Shown here: positions 1 through 5,077 of the stretch, piece by piece | Layout of the letters: each line of letters begins with the position of its first letter | Numbering within the stretch: position 1 is the stretch's first letter | Source of the DNA: JABDGC01 sp964449835 | GTDB taxonomy: Bacteria; Pseudomonadota; Gammaproteobacteria; DSM-16500 | Direction of reading: 5' to 3' | Assembly: GCA_964449835.1 (NCBI GenBank) | Contig: CAYVBZ010000091.1 | Location: forward strand, 1 to 5,077 | DNA: 5,077 nt | Translations under genes and position numbers: made by a program | The notes under the pieces: generated by a model | What the model saw: the letters and a program-made list of their open reading frames with translations, nothing else | Told to the model about the DNA's origin: nothing | Database searches by the model: none

Positions 1-41
1 AAAGCTTAGGGTAGCGTGCTATAGCTGCCCTCCAGTATATA

Positions 42-80
42 GCTGTCATCGTGCGCGTAGCTAAGGATGACAGCGTTTTT
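42..80 (+). terminator. Intrinsic terminator of the gene upstream of recX
   Basis: A perfect 9-bp inverted repeat, GCTGTCATC at 42-50 and GATGACAGC at 66-74, encloses a 15-base loop and is followed one base later by TTTTT at 76-80. This is the form of a Rho-independent terminator reading rightwards. The upstream gene is outside the window; in gammaproteobacteria recX normally follows recA, so this is probably the recA terminator (inference). In E. coli recX is expressed by partial readthrough of the recA terminator, and the same arrangement would fit here, since I see no clear separate recX promoter. The loop is longer than usual, so efficiency may be partial. Confidence 0.7.
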
Positions 81-114
81 AAACAGTTTTCAAAAATGGC
101 CAAAGTCCCGCACC

Positions 115-555
115 ATGAGTACTCACAACAAGATTAAGGCGGAGACCTACCGGCTACTCGCCCAACGCGAGTATTCTTCAATCCGGCTTGCGCGAAAATT
201 AACCAGTCAAGGCTTTCAGGCCGCTGAACTAGAACCTGTTCTTGAAGAATTGCGCCAGGAAGGCAGCCTCAGTGACCCGCGCTTCATCGAAAGCTATGTC
301 CGCCACCGGCAAAATCAAGGTTTTGGTCCGCTGCGAATACAGAAAGAACTGGAGGCGGAAGGACTGGATAAAGAGATGATTGAAGATCAGCTCAAGATCA
401 CTGATAATGTATGGTTTGCCGAAGCAAATCGTGCATGGCAAAAACGGTTCCGAGGAAAAGTCCCGTTGGATTTAAAGGAACGCGGAAAACAGTTTCGTTT
501 TATGCAATACCGCGGGTTTACCTTAGAACAAATTGAAGCCATTTTTCGACAGTAG
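115..555 (+). CDS. recX: Regulatory protein RecX
   Basis: RecX binds RecA and RecA-DNA filaments in the cytoplasm and blocks filament extension, limiting recombination and SOS induction (family knowledge). From this start the protein has 146 residues, within the usual range for proteobacterial RecX (E. coli 166). It shows the expected tandem three-helix repeats. Repeat 1 carries LLAQREYSS (14-22) followed by RKL and GF. Repeat 2 carries the signature SDPRF (about 53-57), YVRHR and GFGPLRIQKEL (69-79). Repeat 3 begins near Trp100 and ends with the YRGF..EQIEAIF pattern. The same frame is open back to an ATG at 67, which would add 16 residues. I prefer 115 because the ATG at 67 lies inside the 3' arm of the terminator hairpin, its only purine-rich stretch abuts it with no spacing, and family similarity begins after residue 117 of the DNA. 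The ATG at 115 also lacks a good ribosome binding site, so the start is less certain than the gene. alaS follows after 10 bases. Confidence 0.88.
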   Translation: MSTHNKIKAETYRLLAQREYSSIRLARKLTSQGFQAAELEPVLEELRQEGSLSDPRFIESYVRHRQNQGFGPLRIQKELEAEGLDKEMIEDQLKITDNVWFAEANRAWQKRFRGKVPLDLKERGKQFRFMQYRGFTLEQIEAIFRQ

Positions 556-565
556 AAAGTAACCC

Positions 566-3172
566 ATGCCCAAAAAAAATTCTTTTTTAACGAGCAACCA
601 GGTTCGGCAACGTTTCTTGGACTACTTTAAGCAGCAACAGCATACCTTGGTCCAGAGTGCCTCCCTGGTGCCCAGCAATGATCCCACCCTGCTCTTCACC
701 AATGCCGGCATGGTTCAATTTAAAGAGGTTTTTCTGGGTCTCGAAAAGCGCCCCTATGCCCGCGCCGCCTCATCGCAGCGCTGTGTGCGCGCCGGCGGCA
801 AACATAACGACCTTGAAAACGTCGGTTACACCGCGCGTCATCACACTTTTTTTGAAATGCTCGGTAACTTTAGTTTTGGGGACTATTTTAAAGAAGAGGC
901 TATTCGTTATGCTTGGGACTTACTGACCCAAGAATTCAAGCTGCCCCCGGAACGTCTGTGGATCACCGTTTATAAAGACGACAAAGAAGCCGAAGATATC
1001 TGGCTAAAAAAAATCAAAATCGACCCCAGCCGGTTTTCCCGCTGCGACGAAGACAACTTCTGGTCAATGGGGCCGACCGGCCCTTGCGGCCCCTGTACAG
1101 AGATTTTCTACGATCATGGCCCTGAAGTGGCCGGCGGCCCGCCCGGCAGTCCCGAGGCTGAGGGCGATCGTTACGTGGAAATTTGGAACCTGGTGTTCAT
1201 GCAATTCGACCGCGCTGTGGATGGGACCTTAACACCCCTCCCCCGGCCTTCGATTGATACCGGCATGGGCCTGGAACGCATCACTGCCGTTCTTCAAGGC
1301 GTCCATAACAACTACGACACAGACCTTTTCCAACCTTTAATTCAAACCGCCGCCAAACTCGCTGGGCTGCGCGATACCAAGAATGTTTCCTTGCGTGTGA
1401 TCGCCGATCATATTCGCTCTTGCGCCTTTCTCATTGCAGACGGCGTTTTGCCCTCGAATGAAGGTCGTGGCTATGTTTTGCGCCGCATTATCCGCCGTGC
1501 CCTGCGCCACGGATATAAACTAGGTCTCAAGGACCTGCCTTTCTTTTATAAGCTAACTGACCCACTCATTGCAGGCATGGGTGAGGCTTACCCTGAGTTA
1601 AGCCGCGCCGCAGCGGAGATCAAAAAAGCACTGCTTCAAGAAGAAGAGCAATTCAGCACTACCTTAAACACCGGCATGAAACTCTTTGAGCAAGTGGCCC
1701 AGAATTTGAGTGGTAAGATCATTCCAGGTGAAACCGTCTTTAAACTTTATGACACCTGCGGCTTCCCCGTTGATTTAACCGCGGACATGGCCAGAGAGCG
1801 CGGCCTCAGCATTGATTACGAAGGCTTCGAAGAAGCCATGGCCAAACAACGTGAACGGTCGAGACAAGCTTCAAAATTTGAAACCGAGTATGCAGTCGCA
1901 CAAGAAGACCATCCGCCAACCGAATTCCTTGGATATAAAAATCTGCTGCAAGAGCAGCAACCGGACCAAGGCAAAATTCTTGCGCTCTACCGTGACGGCA
2001 AATTCGTTGACTGTTTAAATCCCGGCGAGAAAGGGTCTGTCATCTTAGACCGCACGCCTTTTTATGCGGAAGGCGGCGGCCAAATTGGTGACCAGGGTGT
2101 TTTAAAGCATCAAAACCGTATTGTATTTCGCGTCACCGACACAGTCGCCCAAGGAAAAACTTATTTGCATATTGGCAAAACTGACAAAGCGAGCTTACGT
2201 GTCGGCGAAGAAGTTGTGGCGGAGGTGGATGCGAAGCGGCGTGCTGCAACGGTCTTAAATCACACCGCCACCCATCTTTTGCATCTTGTCCTGCGCCAAA
2301 TGCTAGGCGAGCATGCGGTCCAAAAAGGCTCGCTGGTTGAACCGGAACGTCTGCGTTTCGACTTTTCTCATGCCACACCTTTAAGCTCGGATGAAATTAA
2401 AAACATCGAACAAAAGGTGAATGAGGAAATTCGCGCGAACCATGAAGCCGCCGTACGCGTTACCACGCCACAAGAGGCTTTGGCCACTGGCGCCATGGGC
2501 TTATTTGAAGAAAAATATGGCAATCAGGTACGTGTAGTGCGTTTTGGTCCCTCCTTGGAGCTCTGTGGCGGCACGCATGCTGAACGGACAGGAGACATTG
2601 GCTTATTCAAAATCACTTCTGAATCCGGCATTGCCGCGGGCGTGAGACGCATTGAAGCAGTAACAGGTGAAGCCGCACTGCGTTGGATCGAAAATCGAGA
2701 GCTTGAATTAAAACAAAAAAATGAGCAGATGGATGAACGCCTGCGTCTTTTAGAAAAACAAACAGCGTATTTAAAAGAAAAACTGGCCCAAACGCTGGGA
2801 CATGACTTGTCGACACAAGCAAAAGAAATTGCCGGCATAAAAGTGCTCGCCGCCACAGTAACAGACCTTGATTCCAAGGCTGTGCGTATTCTTGTCGATC
2901 AATTAAAAAATAAATTGGGAGCAGCCGTCGTGGCTTTAGTCTTGGTCAAGGACCAGAAAATCGCAGTTGTGGCGGGTGTGACTGCTTCCCATAGCGGGCA
3001 AATCAAAGCGAATGAAGTCGTTAACCTCATCACCTCGCCTTTTGGCGGGAAAGGCGGCGGCCGGGCTGATTTAGCAGAAGGCGGGGCGAGCTTGTCCGCT
3101 GAAAAAGATATGAAAGAGCTACAGAAAACTTTGAATAGCATTTATGATTGGGTAAAAGGGAAATTAGGATAA
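566..3172 (+). CDS. alaS: Alanine--tRNA ligase (alanyl-tRNA synthetase)
   Basis: A class II synthetase that attaches alanine to tRNA-Ala in the cytoplasm and hydrolyses mischarged Ser- and Gly-tRNA-Ala. The 868 residues match the usual full length (E. coli 876). The aminoacylation domain (about 1-250) starts with the typical region ending in SLVPSNDPTLLFTNAGM (33-49), then motif 2 around RCVRAGGKHNDLENVG (72-87) with RHHTFFEMLGNFSFGDYF (91-108), FWSMGPTGPCGPCTEIF (165-181) and motif 3 DTGMGLERI (231-239). A helical tRNA-recognition region follows to about 460. The editing domain has both zinc/active-site pairs intact: HTATH with His566 and His570, and CGGTH with Cys667 and His671. A charged helical, probably coiled-coil stretch at about 705-745 leads to the C-Ala domain, which carries the GGKGGGRADLAEGG motif (827-840). 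The start agrees with family N-termini, with a weak purine-rich site (AGAAAG) upstream. With only 10 bases after recX there is no room for a separate promoter outside recX, so co-transcription is likely. Nothing is truncated or missing. Confidence 0.98.
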   Translation: MPKKNSFLTSNQVRQRFLDYFKQQQHTLVQSASLVPSNDPTLLFTNAGMVQFKEVFLGLEKRPYARAASSQRCVRAGGKHNDLENVGYTARHHTFFEMLGNFSFGDYFKEEAIRYAWDLLTQEFKLPPERLWITVYKDDKEAEDIWLKKIKIDPSRFSRCDEDNFWSMGPTGPCGPCTEIFYDHGPEVAGGPPGSPEAEGDRYVEIWNLVFMQFDRAVDGTLTPLPRPSIDTGMGLERITAVLQGVHNNYDTDLFQPLIQTAAKLAGLRDTKNVSLRVIADHIRSCAFLIADGVLPSNEGRGYVLRRIIRRALRHGYKLGLKDLPFFYKLTDPLIAGMGEAYPELSRAAAEIKKALLQEEEQFSTTLNTGMKLFEQVAQNLSGKIIPGETVFKLYDTCGFPVDLTADMARERGLSIDYEGFEEAMAKQRERSRQASKFETEYAVAQEDHPPTEFLGYKNLLQEQQPDQGKILALYRDGKFVDCLNPGEKGSVILDRTPFYAEGGGQIGDQGVLKHQNRIVFRVTDTVAQGKTYLHIGKTDKASLRVGEEVVAEVDAKRRAATVLNHTATHLLHLVLRQMLGEHAVQKGSLVEPERLRFDFSHATPLSSDEIKNIEQKVNEEIRANHEAAVRVTTPQEALATGAMGLFEEKYGNQVRVVRFGPSLELCGGTHAERTGDIGLFKITSESGIAAGVRRIEAVTGEAALRWIENRELELKQKNEQMDERLRLLEKQTAYLKEKLAQTLGHDLSTQAKEIAGIKVLAATVTDLDSKAVRILVDQLKNKLGAAVVALVLVKDQKIAVVAGVTASHSGQIKANEVVNLITSPFGGKGGGRADLAEGGASLSAEKDMKELQKTLNSIYDWVKGKLG

Positions 3173-3178
3173 AATACC

Positions 3179-4435
3179 ATGGCCTTGATTGTACAAAAAT
3201 ACGGTGGCACTTCCGTGGGTTCCTTGGAACGCATTCAACATGTGGTGTCCAAAATACAGGAAGCCAAACAACAAGGCCATGACCTGGTGGTTGTCCTTTC
3301 GGCCATGCATGGTGAAACCGACCGCCTGATTCAACTGGCACAAAAGCTTACACCGCAGCCGGATTCCCGTGAGTATGATGCTTTGGTCTCAACGGGAGAA
3401 CAGGTTTCAACTGCCTTGCTCGCTATTTCTTTACTTGCCAAAGGCTGCCCCGCGCGCTCATTTACCGGGCAGCAAATCGGCATTCTTACCGACCCTTATC
3501 ATACCGACGCCCGTATCCTCGAGGTAAAAACCGAGTTGATGCGGCAGGAATTGGCGCAAGGCCGCGTGGCTATCGTTGCCGGCTTTCAAGGCAACAACGC
3601 CGATGGCGACGTCACCACCTTAGGACGCGGCGGCTCCGATACCACGGCAGTGGCATTGGCCGCCGCTCTTCAAGCAGATGAATGCCAAATTTATACCGAT
3701 GTGGACGGCGTCTATACCACCGACCCGCGTCTCATTCTGGAGGCCCGTTTGCTTCCAGAAATTAGTTTTGAAGAAATGCTTGAAATGGCGAGCCTAGGCG
3801 CTAAAGTACTACAGGTGCGCTCTGTGGAACTGGCCAGCCAGCATAATATCCCCCTGCGTGTATTATCCAGCTTTCACCCAGGCCCAGGAACCTTAGTCAC
3901 GAGTGAGGACAAAATGATACAAAAACGCGCGGTTTCTGGTATTGCATTCAGTCGAGAAGAAGCGATTATCGCGATCTCTGGCGTGCCTCATTGCGCGGGA
4001 GTAGAAGGGTATATTCTCGAAAAAATAGGCGCGGCCCACATTGAAGTGGACATGATCACACAAAGCAGCAAGGACAAAGACACCCTTGATCTCGCTTTTA
4101 GCGTGCATCGTAAAAACTATATGTCGGCCTGGAATATTATGACGCAACTGGCACAAGAACTAAAAGCCGCGGCCGTGACCAATAACCCCAAGGTAGTCAA
4201 ATTGTCGATTGTGGGCATTGGCATGCGTACACAGACTGGGGTTGCAAGTACTATGTTTCAAGCTTTAGGCAAAGCAGGGATTCCGATTCAAATGATTACC
4301 ACCTCTGAAATTAAAATCTCCGTGGTTATCGATGAAGAGCACTTGGAAGCCGGTGTTCGCGCGGTCCATCAAGCCTTTGAACTGGACCTGCTGGCACAGA
4401 AGGTGCAAATTTCGATGGTGGAAACGGGCTCTTAA
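3179..4435 (+). CDS. lysC: Aspartate kinase (monofunctional aspartokinase, LysC type)
   Basis: Phosphorylates L-aspartate with ATP to aspartyl phosphate, the committed step toward lysine, diaminopimelate, threonine and methionine. The 418 residues fit the monofunctional class; no homoserine dehydrogenase domain is fused. The kinase domain (about 1-240) begins with VQKYGGTSVG (5-14), followed by VVLSAM (38-43), STGEQVS (71-77), GRGGSDTTAVALAAAL (149-164) and YTDVDGVYTTDPR (172-184). Two ACT domains follow (about 265-335 and 342-410), the second with the conserved QMITTSEIKISVVID (371-385); such domains bind lysine and/or threonine for feedback inhibition, but the effector cannot be told from this sequence. 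The sequence resembles the Pseudomonas enzyme throughout. The start is well supported: AGGA at 3166-3169 lies 9 bases upstream, inside the last codons of alaS, and the gap to the alaS stop is 6 bases, so translation is probably coupled. There is no room for a lysine riboswitch in front of it. A possible internal start at 3914 is listed separately. Confidence 0.97.
   Translation: MALIVQKYGGTSVGSLERIQHVVSKIQEAKQQGHDLVVVLSAMHGETDRLIQLAQKLTPQPDSREYDALVSTGEQVSTALLAISLLAKGCPARSFTGQQIGILTDPYHTDARILEVKTELMRQELAQGRVAIVAGFQGNNADGDVTTLGRGGSDTTAVALAAALQADECQIYTDVDGVYTTDPRLILEARLLPEISFEEMLEMASLGAKVLQVRSVELASQHNIPLRVLSSFHPGPGTLVTSEDKMIQKRAVSGIAFSREEAIIAISGVPHCAGVEGYILEKIGAAHIEVDMITQSSKDKDTLDLAFSVHRKNYMSAWNIMTQLAQELKAAAVTNNPKVVKLSIVGIGMRTQTGVASTMFQALGKAGIPIQMITTSEIKISVVIDEEHLEAGVRAVHQAFELDLLAQKVQISMVETGS
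3905..3916 (+). promoter_or_regulatory. Possible internal ribosome binding site and start within lysC (beta subunit)
   Basis: GAGG at 3905-3908 sits 5 bases before an in-frame ATG at 3914-3916, codon 246 of lysC, just between the kinase domain and the first ACT domain. Initiation here would make a 173-residue protein containing only the two ACT domains. In Bacillus and Corynebacterium aspartokinases of this alpha2-beta2 type, a regulatory beta subunit of roughly this size is made from such an internal start (established knowledge). Use of this site here is inference. Confidence 0.4.
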
Positions 4436-4469
4436 TTTCAAAATCTAGGGTTTTTTTTCGCTTAAACAT

Positions 4470-4498
4470 TTGCACTATGGCGCCATATTGTTTAATAT
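4470..4498 (+). promoter_or_regulatory. Candidate sigma-70 promoter for csrA
   Basis: TTGCAC at 4470-4475 (-35, matching TTG of the consensus) and TAATAT at 4493-4498 (-10, four of six matches) are separated by an ideal 17 bases. Transcription would start near 4505, giving a csrA leader of about 97 bases. This is the best promoter-like pair I found in the 166-base gap after lysC, but the -35 match is modest, and csrA genes often have several promoters. Confidence 0.45.
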
Positions 4499-4502
4499 TG
4501 CT

Positions 4503-4535
4503 CACTTTGAAAAGTGGTTAGGGGTAAAAAGCCAC
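4503..4535 (+). promoter_or_regulatory. Two overlapping alternative hairpins in the csrA leader
   Basis: CACTT at 4503-4507 can pair with AAGTG at 4512-4516 around a TGAA loop. GTGGTT at 4514-4519 can pair with AGCCAC at 4530-4535, with one G-U pair, around a 10-base loop that contains AGGGG. The two stems share bases 4514-4516 and so cannot both form fully. The first lies at or next to the predicted transcription start. Both stems are short, and a regulatory role is inference only. Confidence 0.3.
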
Positions 4536-4552
4536 CGTGTTAAAAATGAAAG

Positions 4553-4594
4553 GGAAGCGAAATAAGTGTATTAATTCAGGTTGTTAGAAAGGAG
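4553..4594 (+). promoter_or_regulatory. csrA ribosome binding site with two possible CsrA-binding GGA motifs
   Basis: AAGGAG at 4589-4594 is a strong Shine-Dalgarno site 7 bases before the ATG at 4602 and fixes the csrA start. The site contains a GGA triplet (4591-4593), and a second GGA occurs at 4553-4555, 38 bases upstream. CsrA recognises GGA, often one copy in the ribosome binding site and another nearby so that both sites of the dimer are used, and E. coli CsrA represses its own translation in this way (established knowledge). Autorepression here is inferred from motif placement. Confidence 0.5.
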
Positions 4595-4601
4595 AAAGGC
4601 A

Positions 4602-4859
4602 ATGTTAATTTTAACGAGACGCGTGGGCGAGACCCTCATCATTGGGGATGACATCATTGTGACCGTACTGGGCATCAAAGGAAACCAGGTCAGGATCGGC
4701 ATTAACGCGCCTAAGACCGTGTCTGTGCATCGGGAAGAAATTTATCAACGTATTCAACAAGAAAAGAATACAACTGTAGCCCCGAAGAAAGAAGAAAAAG
4801 TAGCTAAGAAAAAAGAAAACGGTAAAGAAAAGCTTAAACCAAGCGATGAATCCGAGTAG
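4602..4859 (+). CDS. csrA: Carbon storage regulator CsrA (RsmA), with C-terminal extension
   Basis: A dimeric RNA-binding protein that controls translation and stability of many mRNAs, usually by covering GGA motifs at ribosome binding sites; in gammaproteobacteria it governs carbon metabolism, motility and virulence traits. Residues 1-55 match E. coli CsrA almost position for position: MLILTRRVGETL at the start, VTVLGIKGNQVRIGINAPK in the middle, and VSVHREEIYQRI (40-51). The RNA-contact residues Leu4, Arg6, Arg7 and Arg44 are all present. The protein has 85 residues against 61 in E. coli; the extra ~25 form a low-complexity tail rich in Lys and Glu (for example KKEEKVAKKKENGKEK, 62-77), ending acidic. 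The frame is open upstream to a TTG at 4581, but the ATG at 4602 is chosen because it gives the canonical N-terminus and has the strong AAGGAG site. Its own promoter is likely (4470-4498). tRNA-Ser begins 26 bases after the stop with no terminator between. Confidence 0.96.
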   Translation: MLILTRRVGETLIIGDDIIVTVLGIKGNQVRIGINAPKTVSVHREEIYQRIQQEKNTTVAPKKEEKVAKKKENGKEKLKPSDESE

Positions 4860-4861
4860 GC

Positions 4862-4876
4862 CTGCTGACAGAGCAG
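4862..4876 (+). other. Small hairpin between csrA and tRNA-Ser
   Basis: CTGCT at 4862-4866 pairs with AGCAG at 4872-4876 around a 5-base loop, starting two bases after the csrA stop codon. No T-run follows, so it is not an intrinsic terminator. It may protect the csrA mRNA 3' end or mark a processing point between csrA and the tRNA if they are co-transcribed (inference). The stem is short enough to occur by chance. Confidence 0.35.
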
Positions 4877-4885
4877 CATATTCAA

Positions 4886-4978
4886 GGAGAGATGGCCGAG
4901 TGGTCGAAGGCGCTCCCCTGCTAAGGGAGTATGAGGTCAAAAACTTCATCGAGGGTTCAAATCCCTCTCTCTCCGCCA
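4886..4978 (+). tRNA. serV: tRNA-Ser (anticodon GCU)
   Basis: A complete class II tRNA of 93 bases with encoded CCA at 4976-4978, reading AGC and AGU serine codons. The acceptor stem pairs GGAGAGA (4886-4892) with TCTCTCC (4968-4974), followed by discriminator G4975. The D stem pairs GCC (4895-4897) with GGC (4909-4911). The anticodon stem pairs CTCCC (4913-4917) with GGGAG (4925-4929) around loop CTGCTAA, with anticodon GCT at 4920-4922. The long variable arm typical of serine tRNAs (4930-4950) forms a ~7-bp stem from ATGAGGT and ACTTCAT with one G-U pair. The T arm is GAGGG-TTCAAAT-CCCTC (4951-4967). The symbol follows the E. coli csrA-serV-argV order. Confidence 0.98.
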
Positions 4979-5026
4979 AAACCTCGAGCGGAGTCTAGTT
5001 AGGAGTTTTATTTTAAAAGCAATATT

Positions 5027-5077
5027 GCGCCCGTAGCTCAGTTGGATAGAGTACCTGGCTACGAACCAGGGGGTCGG
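5027..5077 (+). tRNA. tRNA-Arg (anticodon ACG), partial, cut by the window end
   Basis: The 5' two thirds of a tRNA. The acceptor 5' strand is GCGCCCG (5027-5033), followed by TA. The D stem pairs GCTC (5036-5039) with GAGT (5049-5052), including one G-U pair. The anticodon stem pairs CCTGG (5054-5058) with CCAGG (5066-5070) around loop CTACGAA, with anticodon ACG at 5061-5063. In bacteria the A is normally deaminated to inosine by TadA, so it reads CGU, CGC and CGA. The T arm and acceptor 3' strand lie beyond the window. The 48 bases between the two tRNAs are AT-rich and hold no convincing terminator, so both may be processed from one precursor. E. coli has several argV-type copies after serV, so more copies could follow. 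Confidence 0.95.

Noticed and set aside
1..9. Possible last codons of an upstream gene (Lys-Ala-stop in frame 1, consistent in position with the end of recA)
   Set aside because: Two codons are not enough to assign a gene or a frame; another frame also stops within the first 15 bases.
26..50. LexA/SOS box near the repeated TATAGCTG (20-27 and 38-45)
   Set aside because: No CTGT-N8-ACAG arrangement is present; the 8-base direct repeat is short and has no evident role.
67..3172. An undescribed system hidden among recX and alaS
   Set aside because: Coding density is nearly complete and every long frame has a clear housekeeping identity; no repeats, unusual domains or composition shifts were seen.
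2133..3341. Several minus-strand open frames of 69-117 codons over alaS and lysC
   Set aside because: They lie opposite strongly conserved coding sequence, show no recognisable domains, and their composition looks like mirrored codons.
4421..4458. T8 run at 4451-4458 just after lysC as an intrinsic terminator
   Set aside because: No GC-rich stem precedes it; the only pairing found is a 4-bp GAAA/TTTC. Termination may occur here but the sequence does not support calling it.
4611..4979. 122-codon minus-strand open frame covering csrA and tRNA-Ser
   Set aside because: It is antisense to a certain csrA and a complete tRNA; its low-complexity Phe-rich stretch is simply the complement of the Lys/Glu codons of the CsrA tail.
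4979..5026. Terminator or promoter between the two tRNAs
   Set aside because: AAAAC (4978-4982) and GTTTT (5005-5009) could pair but the stem is AT-rich and interrupted, and no -35/-10 pair with proper spacing is clear.

Overview
The window is a compact, ordinary block of housekeeping genes from a bacterial chromosome, almost certainly a gammaproteobacterium. Every gene lies on the plus strand, in the order recX, alaS, lysC, csrA, tRNA-Ser(GCU), tRNA-Arg(ACG). The recX-alaS-csrA-serV-argV order is known from E. coli, and an aspartokinase gene between alaS and csrA is seen in other gammaproteobacteria. The first ~55 residues of CsrA are nearly identical to the E. coli protein, and the aspartokinase closely resembles the Pseudomonas type. 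Base composition is moderate and looks even across the genes. I see no mobile element, CRISPR array, phage gene or sign of transfer. The species cannot be named from this sequence alone.

Layout. Positions 1-114 hold the tail of an upstream unit (by synteny probably recA, not itself visible) ending in a hairpin plus T-run at 42-80. recX follows at 115-555, coding for the modulator of RecA filaments. alaS (566-3172), a full-length alanyl-tRNA synthetase with aminoacylation, editing and C-Ala domains, starts 10 bases later. lysC (3179-4435), a monofunctional aspartokinase with two C-terminal ACT domains, starts 6 bases after alaS, with its ribosome binding site inside the end of alaS. These three genes are so tightly packed that they probably share a transcript.

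A 166-base gap (4436-4601) separates lysC from csrA. It holds a plausible sigma-70 promoter, two mutually exclusive small hairpins, and two GGA motifs of the kind CsrA binds, one of them in the csrA ribosome binding site. csrA (4602-4859) codes for the global post-transcriptional regulator and carries an unusual lysine/glutamate-rich tail. A small hairpin without a T-run lies between csrA and tRNA-Ser(GCU) at 4886-4978. tRNA-Arg(ACG) begins at 5027 and is cut by the window end.

The genes do not form one pathway: they cover recombination control, Ala-tRNA charging, entry into lysine/threonine/methionine/diaminopimelate synthesis, global RNA regulation and two tRNAs. I do not see an undescribed system. 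The points most worth a second look are the CsrA tail, the possible internal start in lysC that would give a separate regulatory subunit, and the csrA leader.
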